Below, one piece after another: positions 10,915-21,091 of a stretch of 64,000 nucleotides of DNA. Source of the stretch: Vanessa cardui. Its lineage: Eukaryota; Arthropoda; Insecta; Lepidoptera; Nymphalidae. The translations under genes and the position numbers were made by a program. Position 1 is the first letter of the stretch; every line of letters begins with the position of its first letter. The DNA is taken from NCBI RefSeq assembly GCF_905220365.1, contig NC_061153.1, forward strand, positions 11,930,114 to 11,994,113, read 5' to 3'. The notes under the pieces were generated by a model that worked only from the letters and a program-made list of their open reading frames with translations, was not told the origin of the DNA and searched no databases.

Positions 10915-11214
10915 ATCGCCTTTTTAGCGCTAGCGACCGGATGCCCTCCGGCCATTCATCCTCTCGGCACGCTAGACCTTAGGATTAAGGTTGCGTATAA
11001 TGGGGCGAAGTTCCAGTCTGCTAAAGCAGAGCGGAACAACGTGCGTCCCCAATATACTCCCCCCCGCCCCTGTCGGTCGTTAGCCGTGTCGACGGCAGCA
11101 TCGCAACGGAATTGCTACGGTGCTGCCATTATTGAAATTGTTATAATTAGATTTTACTCCGCTGAGTTTTTCGAACTTTTTTATTAGTTTTAATTTTAAG
11201 TTATTATATTTTGT

Positions 11215-11850
11215 AGCGGCTCGTTTATTAGTAAAATCGTAGCATTTTTGCCAATCTGTTTTTGATAATCGCGACTCTAGTTTTTTTACCTAGGTTGTCA
11301 ATTTGATCCGTTAACCGTCGCGCGTCAAATCGATGTTCTCGGTTGAGTTGTAATAATAATTTCTTACTTACCTGATTGAGTATTTTATCACCATGCTTTA
11401 TGTCCTTCTTAGGTGCGATCCTTACACAAACCGGAATAAGATTATTGTCACGGCAACTTTTCAGGAAGTTCATGGACGTTACGAATCGGGCATGTTTGAC
11501 TTTTAGGTACTCCACCCGGCGAATTTGATTTGATGTTTCCAGTCCGTACTGGTTCACATAATGTTGTCTTAAATTTTCACGATTATTACACATTTAAATA
11601 AAACTAATTATTAATTATTTAATAATTATTATTAATATAATATAATAATTATTAATTATTTTTTTTTAAATTATTTTTTAAACATCCCGACGTTTCGAGC
11701 ACTTTACAGTGTTCGTGGTCACGGGTAGACTAAGATGACATTTGAAACGTCGGGATGTTTAAAAAATAATTAATATACGCGATTCAAATCCGTTATAATT
11801 AGTTTTATTTAAATGTGTAATAATAGTGAAAATTTAAGACAACATTAAGT
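11215..11850. mobile_element. Penelope-like element pieces, two terminal repeats head to head
   Basis: A minus-strand PLE 5' part (11,593-11,228 coding) is preceded by its terminal repeat (about 11,594-11,755). A second terminal repeat in plus orientation follows directly (about 11,743-11,848). The shared phrase AAACGTCGGGATGTTT occurs in both directions (about 11,680 and 11,745). The minus copy has an AT-rich expansion near 11,594-11,680. Other copies of this terminal repeat lie at 14,602-14,790, 25,579-25,715 and 43,081-43,268. Confidence 0.75.
11228..11593 (-). pseudogene. PLE N-terminal fragment
   Basis: The frame starts at ATG 11,593, inside the terminal repeat (MCNNRENLRQHY), and runs 121 residues. 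It includes HARFVTSMNFLKSCRDNNLI, which fits the N-terminal region before the RT of PLEs. It then ends at a truncation, with no RT or GIY-YIG domain following. The start is supported by the same codons appearing at the end of the plus-strand terminal repeat at 14,750-14,790. The family call rests on that sharing. Confidence 0.65.
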
Positions 11851-12090
11851 CATTATTTTCTTTTATCTTGAATATTATTTTATTTTTATTTTTTGCACTA
11901 TCCTGTTTCTGCTTTCGCAAATTCTTTCACCAAAGGTTGTCTGTTAGAGGTTGCTTTAGCAATAAGACCGCCTTTGCACGCTCTTATTTTCTTGTCTTTG
12001 ATGTAATTGTTCTCTTTATTTGTATGTCCTTTCATTGTGTGTGCAATAAAGTATTAAATAAATAAATAAATAAAAATAAAATAAAATTAA
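11851..12090 (+). repeat. 3' tail of an unclassified retroposon
   Basis: The sequence contains GGTTGCTTTAGCAATAAGAC and GTGTGTGCAATAAAGTATTA, followed by an (AAATA)n/(AAAT)n tail. The AATAAA signal plus a simple tail is the layout of a LINE or SINE 3' end on the plus strand. I recall this tail from many lepidopteran transcripts but cannot assign its clade. A 65-codon open frame here is not credible. Confidence 0.5.
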
Positions 12091-12413
12091 TTCAACGTAC
12101 AAATTATGTACGTTCGTTTATATATACGTAAATAGAAATAAGACAATGCTATCGCATTCCCGGCGACGCGCGCCTGCGCCCGCGCAGCCCTGCGCGGCTT
12201 TCGGCGGCGAGCGACGACGGCCACACGCGGCTCCCAACTACGAACGTGAACGGACTTACGCTCGCTCAGGCTAAAAATAATTTTTATTAACGATTTTATT
12301 AGCGATCTATCTTTATTGTTTTCTTTCGTCTTGCTTTCTTTATAACTTGTACTGTATTTAATAAATTTCTAGTCGTCAATCTTCTTTAATTTCAACTCCG
12401 TCGTTTCTTTTTT
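12091..12413. other. Non-coding stretch with a GC-rich island
   Basis: About 12,160-12,260 is strikingly GC-rich (GCGCGCCTGCGCCCGCGCAG) within AT-rich DNA. No ORF, tRNA or known repeat is recognised. Confidence 0.4.
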
Positions 12414-13138
12414 CTAAATTATTAACGTAACCGCTACAGAATCTTTGCCATCTTTATAAATAGGTACAATCCTAGCTTGTTTCCATGCAGTTGGAAATAT
12501 TCCAGTTCGCAAAGAAGTGTTAACAATTATGTACAGCGGAAGGGCCAAGCTGGAAGCACAATTCGTAATCAGGATAGGCGGTATGTTGTCAGGGCCAGAG
12601 CCTTTTGAGATGTCTAAGCTAGCTAGTTTATTAAAAATAATTTCAAGGGTGATTGCTGGAAATATGAAGTTGTCGCTGATACCTGTCATTGGAAGAAGAT
12701 GTTTGAGATATATTCATGGGTTAGACGTGTGACATTATTCGTCGGCTTGTAAAGTGTGCTAAAATAACTAGAAAATAAGTTGCAAATTTCTTCTCCAACA
12801 CTAGTTGTGATCGTGCCGTCACTCATTGATGAAGGGTAAGAATTTCTATTGTTTCTCTTACTTTTAAGGAAAGACCAAAACATTTTAGGGTTTTTGTGGA
12901 TCTGAATCTCAATATTATTGTTATGGTTATTGTATGCGTCTTAAGATAATTTTCTACAGCTTTTACTGATTAACTTGAGTGATAAATCATCCATTGGGTT
13001 CTTATATTTTTTTACGCGTTCTAATAATTTGTGTTTTTCTTTAAGTCTCTTTTTTAAACTTTGACAAATCCAATTGGGATAACTATTTCTTTTAATATAT
13101 TTTTGTGGGACAAATTTAGAAATTAATATAGCCGCCAA
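12414..13138 (-). pseudogene. Jockey/CR1-group LINE ORF2, linker and start of RT (3' part)
   Basis: Three minus-strand pieces in order are FVPQKYIKRNSYPNWICQSL (linker after endonuclease), VGEEICNLFSSYFSTLYKP, and the RT N-terminus (SGPDNIPPILI, SLRTGIFPTAWKQARIVPIY). It lacks everything from RT motif 3 on. The same order and motifs occur in the family-D LINE at 56,056-56,796, so it is a family-D relative. It continues at 14,795-15,226 on the far side of the PLE insertion. Confidence 0.75.
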
Positions 13139-13140
13139 AA

Positions 13141-14601
13141 CTGTATGGGTTACCTAAGATCCATAAAATTGGTGCTCCGCTGCGTCCTATTGTAAGCCAA
13201 ATCGATACACCAACATATAGATTGGCTCAACACATAGCAAGGATATTATCACCCCTCCGAGGACACACTGCGGCGTATGTCAAGGATTCTTACCAGTTTG
13301 TTGGTGAAATCAAAGACCTTAAATTAACCAACAACGAGACAATGGTTAGTTTTGATGTCCAGTCATTGTTTACATGCTTACCCATACAAGACTGCATCGA
13401 AATTGTTAAGACGAAGCTACAGACACACAACATGCCTATTGAATATGCAGAGCTGTTACATCACTGCCTCACATCAGGTTATTTATTGTGGAATGATGAA
13501 TTCTATGTACAAGTTGACGGGGTAGCCATGGGTTCACCAGTATCCCCCGTGGTCGCCGATTTATTCATGGAAGACCTGGAGGAAAGGGCTCTTCGCTCCG
13601 GACCAATAACGCCTAGGTTTTATAAACGGTACGTAGATGACACTTTCACAATATTACCTAGTGATCTGACATCTGCATTTTTAGTACATCTTAATTCTAT
13701 AAATAAAAACATTCAATTTACTATGGAATTAGAGGCAAATAATTCTTTAGCTTTCCTTGACATCCTTTTTATCAAGAATCCTGATAATACATTAAGTCAC
13801 ACAGTTTATAGGAAACCCACACACACCAACAAATACCTCAATGGTGACTCGCACCACCACCCTAGTCAGTTAGCTACCGTTGGCAAATCTTTGTTTCAGA
13901 GAGCCCACCATCTCTGCGATGCTGAACACCTAGAGGACGAGCTACGTCAGGTCAAGCTTGCACTCCACCAGAACAAGCTGCCCGTGCCTCGCCAGCATCG
14001 CAGAAGCCGTATCAAGCCACCCACAGTTGAGCGACAACCTGCATTTCTACCATATGTGAAAGGAGTTACAGACAGAATTGGCAACATCTTGAAGCGAGCT
14101 TCGATTAAAACCGTTTACAAGCCTCATAAGAAAGTGAGCCAGTTCTTGAGACCTATCAAGAGTAATATCCCTTTACAAACTGCAGGAGTATATAAACTTG
14201 AATGTGAGTGTGGTTTATCTTACATAGGCCAAACAAAGAGAAGCATCGGTACCAGGGTCAAGGAACATATAGGAGATGTCAAAAATAGGCGTTCTTCTAA
14301 GTCTGCAGTCTGTGAACATGCTCTGGATAAACCTAACCATTTTATCCGATTTGATAAACCACAGATCCTCGCTAGAGAACACAGATTCATTCCTAGAATG
14401 ATACGCGAGGCTATTGAAATTCAAAAACATCCGAACTTCAATAGAGAAGATGGTTGGAGACTTTCTAACACCTGGGATCCACTTATTAAAAATTTAAAAT
14501 CCCAAATCCAACAGACTGCAAGACCTAAAGATACAGTTAGTGCCTTCTGCGTGCAACCGGAACGTTACTCAAGATATCAATTGAGAAATCGTTGGCGGTA
14601 G
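13141..14601 (+). CDS. PLE reverse transcriptase / GIY-YIG endonuclease (5'-truncated, open)
   Basis: An uninterrupted frame of about 486 codons. There is no ATG at its head because the element is truncated there. RT motifs in order are LYGLPKIHK, SFDVQSLFTCLP, VDGVAMGSPVSPVVADLFME and YVDDTF. The C-terminal third carries a GIY-YIG nuclease: GVYKLECECGLSYIGQTKRS with downstream RVKEHI, then CEHALDKPNH. The frame ends at 14,601 in LRNRWR. An almost identical protein (six differences in about 380 residues by eye) is encoded at 43,269-44,438 on the minus strand, so both copies are recent. The missing N-terminal part means this copy cannot make a complete enzyme. Confidence 0.9.
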   Translation: MYGLPKIHKIGAPLRPIVSQIDTPTYRLAQHIARILSPLRGHTAAYVKDSYQFVGEIKDLKLTNNETMVSFDVQSLFTCLPIQDCIEIVKTKLQTHNMPIEYAELLHHCLTSGYLLWNDEFYVQVDGVAMGSPVSPVVADLFMEDLEERALRSGPITPRFYKRYVDDTFTILPSDLTSAFLVHLNSINKNIQFTMELEANNSLAFLDILFIKNPDNTLSHTVYRKPTHTNKYLNGDSHHHPSQLATVGKSLFQRAHHLCDAEHLEDELRQVKLALHQNKLPVPRQHRRSRIKPPTVERQPAFLPYVKGVTDRIGNILKRASIKTVYKPHKKVSQFLRPIKSNIPLQTAGVYKLECECGLSYIGQTKRSIGTRVKEHIGDVKNRRSSKSAVCEHALDKPNHFIRFDKPQILAREHRFIPRMIREAIEIQKHPNFNREDGWRLSNTWDPLIKNLKSQIQQTARPKDTVSAFCVQPERYSRYQLRNRWR

Positions 14602-14790
14602 TTGTTAATAATATTTCCTTTGTTCTTCAAATAGACAAATGTCATCTTAGTCTACCCGTGACCACGAACACTGCAAAGTGCTCGAAACGTCGGGATGTTT
14701 AAAAATAATTAATATACGCGATTCATCCGTTATAATTAGTTTTATTTAAATGTGTAATAATCGCGAAAATTTAAGACAACATTATACCAA
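14602..14790 (+). repeat. PLE terminal repeat (pLTR) containing the ORF start
   Basis: Contains CTACCCGTGACCACGAACAC and AAACGTCGGGATGTTT, and ends AAATGTGTAATAATCGCGAA... through about 14,790. Its last 36 bases encode MCNNRENLRQHY, the first codons of the PLE protein seen in frame at 11,593. The 3' end therefore carries a copy of the 5' end, as expected for PLE pLTRs created by tandem arrangement. Confidence 0.75.
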
Positions 14791-14794
14791 TCTA

Positions 14795-15226
14795 ATTCAT
14801 CTAATGATTTAATGATAGAATCAAAATCTGCTTTAAAGAAGCAATATTTTTTGTCGTGTTACTTTTTAGTGTATCATATTCAATACTAGGGATGCGAATT
14901 TCTAAAGGAGGATGCAGCGAATTAATAATGCAAACAAAATTATTAGACAGTTCCACGTAGCATTTAGGAAAGTTAGAGAGTACAAGGTCTAAGATTTTAT
15001 TTTTATTATTATTGATGGTATTAAATTGCTGTAAACCATTTTCAGATATAAAATCTAATAATAACTGCGCAGCATGAGTATTGGGCTTAAATAATGAATT
15101 TTGAAACATATCCAGTCAATACAACTCAAATTAAAGTCACCCACAATACAAGTGTACATGTCATGTTGCTCGGCTATGCGACTACAATTATTAAAAAAGT
15201 GTTCAAGAATCGGTTTTTAACGGGTT
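14795..15226 (-). pseudogene. Jockey/CR1-group LINE endonuclease fragment
   Basis: Minus strand. Near 15,190-15,130 lies EQHDMYTCIVGDFNLSCIDW, carrying the APE GDFN motif. A frameshift then leads into 15,109-14,801 (SENGLQQFNTINNNKNKILD, LVLSNFP), then FFKADFDSIIKSLDELDW in yet another frame just before the PLE. It is the 5'-ward half of the ORF2 whose 3'-ward half lies at 12,414-13,138. It begins mid-domain near 15,226, where the family-B element starts. Confidence 0.75.
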
Positions 15227-16065
15227 GTGGAAGGTAACACTGCTCTGGGTGACATGCCAAATTTGAATTTCTTTTAAATATTTTAAATTATTTTGTTTTA
15301 AGTGTTTTAATTCCAATTAATGTAGTAATTCTGTATTACAATTCTTTAAATAAGTGCCAATAGTGTTTATGACGCATAAACGCAACTAAATCGGAACAAA
15401 AGAAGAATTGAGTCGACTGTCATACTCTTAAGGCCGCTTAACTTGAAATCTACGTAAACCCGGGGAGTATTTAGTTATAAACTTTTATATACTCATTTTT
15501 ACACATTCTAAACCTAATTCGAACAAGGACGGAAGTGGTCAGCATCTGTCTTCTCCTTTGGCATGATTACTGTCTCACTTTGCTTTACAATTAGTTGGAA
15601 GGTTGAAGATACAAGTTACAAGGTTGAAGATCTTAACATAGTTCTCAGATAGTTCTTCACAATATCTGTGCTGTGCATAGGACCCAGCTTATTTTGTAAG
15701 CTGTAATCCTTGTGTTTAGTATATACTAAGCTTATAATATTGTTTGAATTAGTTGACAAGTGACTAACTAAATACCTACACATTTATAAAAGTAAAATAA
15801 GTAAAAATATTATATGTGATTAACCTAGTGTACCTGTTGTAACTGGAATATCATAGTATAAAATATTATATTATATTATATTACTTAACTTTGGAAAAAT
15901 TCATTGCATCACCTTAATTGATAGTATATAAGTAATCACATTTTGTTATATCACCTATTATTAAAATAATCAATCAAACATAGATTTGTAAAATCCTGAT
16001 TATATTAAATCTCTCTCCAATAGCATTTAAAAATACATATTTAAATTATTTAACAGTTAAACAAC

Positions 16066-17168
16066 ATGGAGTATACTATTATGACCCGGAAAACTTCAAT
16101 AAAAGATATGGAGGCCAAATTCCAACTCACCCTTAAGGAATTAAAATCCTCTAAAGAGTTAAGCAGACAACTTCTTCAAGAGCGTGAGGACAGTGAAGAA
16201 GAGATCAAAAAAATTGTTAATAAAAACACAGAACTCAAAAGTGAGCTAGCCAAGTTGAATGAACATTGCTTAGATGTTGTTAGCGAGCGGGACAATCTTC
16301 TTAAAATTGTGACCTCATTTAAAGAGTGTAGCGATGAACATGAAAGAGCTTTGAGTCGCATTTCAGAACTGGAAGTTAGTCTTTTTAATGCTCAAAAATC
16401 AGAGAAAGAATTAGAACAAATTAAAAAGAGCCAGAAATGTTATGCGACTGAAAGTTTATATAATGAATTAGTTACACATGACTCTGACTCTATCACCTCC
16501 TTGCAGGAGTCTAAAATTAATCATAAATATATGAATACACAAAACAAATTAAAAAAATACATAGAATTAAATAAATTTATTAATAAAACAAAAAAAATGA
16601 TTAAAAATACTCATAAATATCAATATATATACAAAATGAGAAAGGACCGGTCACATTTGATCAATAAAATGAAATCATGTAATAATTGCAAAATTAAAAA
16701 TTAATGTATGACACTAATATTGAACAAATGCAACTAGAAATTTTTAGCCTACAGAAAACTTCAGATTTTGTTAATAAAAATTTTAGTTTGCTCAAAAACA
16801 GATAGAGGAACATATATATGCAGCCAATAATCTTCTTGAGCTATGTACATCCAACTTAGAAAAATTTAAATCCCTATCAAATAAATGCAATATGTAACTG
16901 CTTGCATACTCAAGAAAATGAGTTGGCTTCTACTAGTACTAATAATACCACAGTTCCTCAACCTATCAAGTTGAGTCAATGTTCACCAAAAATCCACAAC
17001 CACAATAAACTGGGGTTAGAAATTAATAAAAATGTTATAGTAGGATCTGATAAGTTAGGTCAGGGCTTTGGCTCAATACTAAAATGTGAGGTAGAAAATG
17101 TATTCAACACATGTACACCCGGGGCAAGCTATCAACCAAACCAAATAAATAACTTCTATGCATCTGGA
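16066..17168 (+). pseudogene. Family-B ORF1, N-terminal coiled coil and esterase start
   Basis: The ATG at 16,066 opens 212 codons that are almost entirely charged heptads (KELSRQLLQEREDSEEEIKK, LKSELAKLNEH), a strong coiled coil for ORF1 multimerisation. The frame ends at 16,704. After frameshifts, coding resemblance resumes at about 16,902-17,160 with VIVGSDKLGQGFGSIL and TCTPGASYQPNQINNFY, which fits the first block of an SGNH/GDSL-type esterase. CR1-like LINEs are known to carry ORF1 esterases; the assignment here is inference from short motifs. It breaks off at the I-clade poly(A) near 17,169. Confidence 0.65.
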
Positions 17169-17406
17169 TTTTTTTTTTTTATGGCTTTTCTTTGTGCCAA
17201 GAGGGCACAGATTATTTCGCCAATGTCACGTGCGATGGAGAATGGACGGTGCAGTCGAGATTGCAGGCTTAAATTAATTTTAAGGGCACAATAGCAGTGG
17301 ACTCTCTGTTAACCCATAACCTAAAACAATACAATAATATATATATAATTAGATAAACATATAAAATGATTATAAATACAACAAATAAGAACGATCACAA
17401 AAATAT

Positions 17407-20400
17407 TTACAACTTAATTTTATTACGCTCAATATATTTACATAAAAATTTACAAAGTGGACTAAACACACACATTAACAAACATTCAACATTAATAAGG
17501 CGAGGAGCTTTGGGAGGGAGAACGTCGTATACAGGATGGAGGAGTTTGGGGCAAGAAAACAGTACATGGTATAAGGAACCTTCGTCAAGGCCACATTCAC
17601 ACAAAGAGTGATCTCTAACTCTAATTTTACATAGATGAACGGGCATATACATGCATGTCCAAGGCGTAAACGGCAGATAGTTGTGGTGACCCAACGATTA
17701 GCTTGCCTGTGATGAGAAAACCAAGGACGCCTTGGAATAACTGGTTGTAGAGTTGCGTAAAATCTACCTTTACATTTTGATGATACTTCCCAAACAGAGT
17801 TCCAGGATTTAACAAGATGAGTTTTCGCTAGGGCACACAAGTCCTGAGTTGAATTTTTAAAGTGATCAAGAGAGCCAGTTGTTATAGCAGATTTAGCAAA
17901 CGAATCTGCTGCATCGTTGTCGGGAATACCAGAATGGCTTGGTATCCAGACAAGCGATAATTCCAATCCCTTTTGATGACAGGGAAACAATGCTTCCCTA
18001 ATCTTAAGGATGATGAAAAACTTTCGTCTACTACGAAATGGATTTTCCTTAATAGCCAACAGACAACTCAAAGAGTCTGTCAAAATTATCGTATGTTTGA
18101 GGTCATGGGAGTAGGCGAAAAGGATGGCTTCTAAAATTGCAATTGCTTCACCAGAAAAGATGGATGTTTCAGGAGGGGATTTAAATTGAAGAACAATTTT
18201 GAATTTGGGTATCCAACAGGCTGAGCCGACGCAGCTGTCAGGGGATAGTTTAGAGGCATCAGTAAATATAAGTAAATGATTTGACCAATTTTGATGAAGA
18301 AATCTTTGAAATTTAGAGTTTGAATCAGGGGCCCCTTTAATAAGACCAAGATCTGTAATAATAGATGGATTATAGACAAGAGATCTAAATGGAGTGGAAA
18401 AAAGAGGATTTGACTGGAACCTTAAGATAGGGTGTGGGAGTGTTGTAAATTTTAAAAAACTATCAAATAATAAGGAAGGGCTTCTAGAGCGAACGCAGAG
18501 TTGGGACAGTTCGCTTAGACGGGACCAAAGAGGATGAGAGAATAACTGTAAAGATTTTATTACAAAACGGTCGCATAAAAATTATCTTCTTAGTTGAAGC
18601 GGAGGATCAACACATTCAACCTGCAGAGCGTTAGTGGGAGTAGTTTTCATAGCTCCTAGGATTGTTCTGAGGCATTTGTATTGAATTTCGTTGAGTTTTT
18701 CAGACACGGATTTACTTAGGGGTTCTAAGACAAACAGTCCGTAGTCTAAATGACTACGAACTATTGCATTGTACAGTAGTTTAAGAGAATAGGGGTGAGC
18801 TCCCCACCAGACTCCTGAGACTGCTCTAAGGACGTTAATACCCTTTTCACATTTTTAATAACATACTCAGAGTGACAAATTCCATTCAGTTTGTTATCGA
18901 AAATAATGCCTAGAAATTTCATCTTGTTGGCAAAGTTGATACGTTGATCCCCACAAAACAAGTCGAAGACAGGAATTTGTCATTTTCTAGTGAAACCAAC
19001 TGCCTGAGTCTTTTCAAAAGATAAAGACAAGCCATGGTCAGAGAGCCATAGGTCAAGATAATGCAAAGCAGAGTTTAAATATAAAGTTAAATTTTGAACA
19101 GATGAAGATTTAAAATACAAAACAATGTCATCAGCATATTGAAGTATGTTACAAAAGTTATTCACAATTCGAGATCATGGGTATAAATGCTATAAAACAG
19201 AGGGCTTAGAACTGAACCTTGCGGGAGACCTCTCCAGACAAACCTGGGGGGAAGAATAAAATTTTGATGTTTAACGGAAATTGATCTGCAAAATAGCAGA
19301 CTGCATATGAAATGAGTTATCCTCGGAGGGATACTCAGCTGTTGCAGCTTCTGCCTGAGTACCGGAAGAAGAACATTATCATATGCCGAAGAAATATCTA
19401 GAAAAACACCCACGAGGTAGTCTCCGCTAGAGAAGGCTATTCGAATGTCTGTCGTGAGAATGCTGAGACTATCAAGAGTGCTCAAACCCTTTCGAAAGCC
19501 GAATTGAGAGGGCGAGAGAATATTCCTGCTTTCCATTATCCATTCCAAACGATTTTTTATGAGATGTTCAGTAACTTTCACTAGTGTAGACGATAAAGCA
19601 ATGGGTCTATAAGAATTGGGGTCCAAAGGACTTTTTCCTGGTTTGAGTATGGGAATAATAATTTGGGACTTCCAAGATTCCGGGACGATTCCTGCTGAGA
19701 AAAAAGCATTAATTATATTCAGATAGACGCATTTAGCTTTATCGCTGAGGTTTATTATAAAAGAGTAGGGCACGCCATCCTCCCCTGGTGACGAGTCCTT
19801 CAGTCCGTTCAGAGCTGTGTGTAGCTCTGAGATGGTAAACGGACTATCCATATCATCTGAGGTAGATGATGGAGCAAATTTTATAAAACTATCCTGGCAT
19901 GGAACAAAGGGGGGTGCAAGTTTGGTAGTAAAATCATTAAGCCAAACGGACGGATTATAGGCGTTTGGGTTATCAGAATCGAGGGAGCGACGAAATCTCT
20001 TAAGATTTCTCCAAACTGTTTGAGGGGGAGACCGAGGACTAAGGGATTCACAGAAATTGGTCCATCCCTGTTTTTTCTTTCTGGAAAATAGTTTTTTAAT
20101 TTTGGCATCTATATGCTGATATTTGATAAAATTTTGTTAAGTCATAGATACATTATATGACTCTTCGGTTTCATATCTCTGTTGGACCAAGGAATTACAC
20201 TCTTCATCCCACCAAGGCGGAGAGATGCAAATTTTTCCATTAAGATTTTTTGTGGGAATTGGGAATCAGGATTTGACAATATTAAGAAAAAGCTCGTAGT
20301 AAGCAAGAGCATTTTCACCATTCACAAAATCAGGGAGAGAGCTTAACATGACATCAACAGAGTTAGAGTATCCTAACCAGTTAGCATTTTTAAGCCTATA

Positions 20401-21091
20401 TTTTAGAAGAGGGGATGATTTGGATGGAGCAATGGATCTGTTGTTTAATGAAAGAAGGATAGGGAAATGGTCACTACCAAACGTAGATGGGAGGATATTC
20501 CAAGATATTTTAGAGGAAAGGGACGGGGAGGCTATGGATAAATCAATAGCAGAACTAGGATTCTGATTAGGATAAACCCTACGAGTCGGCGAACCATCAT
20601 TGAGAATGCAAAAATTTACATCATCAACGATGTCCAACAACAGGGGGGCAAATCCATCACAGAAATAGGAACCCCATAATGTATGGTGGGTTTTAAAATC
20701 CCCCATTACAAGAACAGGGCTTGGGAGGGAAGAAAAAATGGAGTGTAATTCGGGACCAAGTGAAGGGCTAGGATGAGGAATGAAGATAGATAAAAAGGAG
20801 ATGTTGAAGGCTTTAATAGCTACAGCATTGATATGCTGGCTAAAAGGAGGTAAGGGAATTTGGGAGAAGGGAATGGAGTGCCTGATCAGAATGGCACAAC
20901 CAGCATACCCATCATTTCTGTCATCCCTCAAACAGGAGAAACCCGGTACCCGAAAACGAGAGCCAGGAATCAACCATGTCTCAGAGATAGCAATAATTAC
21001 AGGTTTATATGATGATAATAAGTGAGAGGAGTTCAGGTTTCTTAGGACGGATGCTTTGAAAATTCCATTGAAGGAATCTGATTGGGGCCAT
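17407..21091 (-). pseudogene. I-clade ORF2: APE, RT, RNase H, frameshifted
   Basis: The probable ATG at 21,091 (MAPIRFLQWNFQSI) lies inside the end of ORF1. APE motifs: VIIAISETWL, RNDGYAGCAIL, GDFKTHHTLWGS (usually GDFN), GSDHFPILL. RT: SPGEDGVPYSF, SYRPIALSSTL, FGFRKGLSTLDSL, FLDISSAYDNV, GLPQGSVLSPLFYSIYTHDL, QYADDIVLYF. RNase H near 18,083-17,850: TDSLSCLLAI, VWIPSHSGIPDNDAADSFAK. The C-terminus has CECGLDEGSLYHVLFSCPKL. Frame breaks occur near 21,020, 20,266, 20,108, 19,162 and 18,760. Confidence 0.85.

Larger units (their letters stand above)
6061..11150 (-). mobile_element. R1-clade LINE, internally deleted (endonuclease lost)
   Basis: This is a GC-rich block very unlike its AT-rich surroundings. 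On the minus strand it runs 5' UTR, gag-like ORF1 with coiled coil and CCHC knuckles, the first tip of ORF2, RT and a C-terminal CCHC. The RT signatures (AFNALPW, GVPQGSVLGPLLW, CYADDTLVLA, MKYLGLVLDGRW) are those of the R1 clade, whose members often target rDNA or telomeric repeats. No TTAGG or 28S sequence flanks it. Boundaries are approximate: the 3' end is near 6061-6085 and the 5' end near 11,150. Confidence 0.8.
13141..14790 (+). mobile_element. Penelope-like element, 5'-truncated, with 3' terminal repeat
   Basis: The element starts abruptly inside the RT (LYGLPKIHK at 13,141) and ends with the PLE terminal repeat up to about 14,790. It sits between the two halves of a minus-strand LINE ORF2 (12,414-13,138 and 14,795-15,226), so it inserted into that LINE. 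No clear target duplication is visible, and some LINE codons are missing at the site. PLEs use an RT related to telomerase and a GIY-YIG nuclease instead of APE. Confidence 0.85.

Noticed and set aside
6061..11150. Telomere-specific TRAS/SART identity for the R1-clade element
   Set aside because: No TTAGG repeats flank either end, and clade-level motifs cannot separate TRAS/SART from other R1 relatives by eye.
12414..15226. Host gene with a PLE in an intron
   Set aside because: Flanking frames are LINE APE and RT pieces in the order of one ORF2.
16066..16704. Host coiled-coil protein gene
   Set aside because: It is followed by esterase-type sequence, APE and RT of a LINE on the same strand and broken by frameshifts, so it is LINE ORF1.
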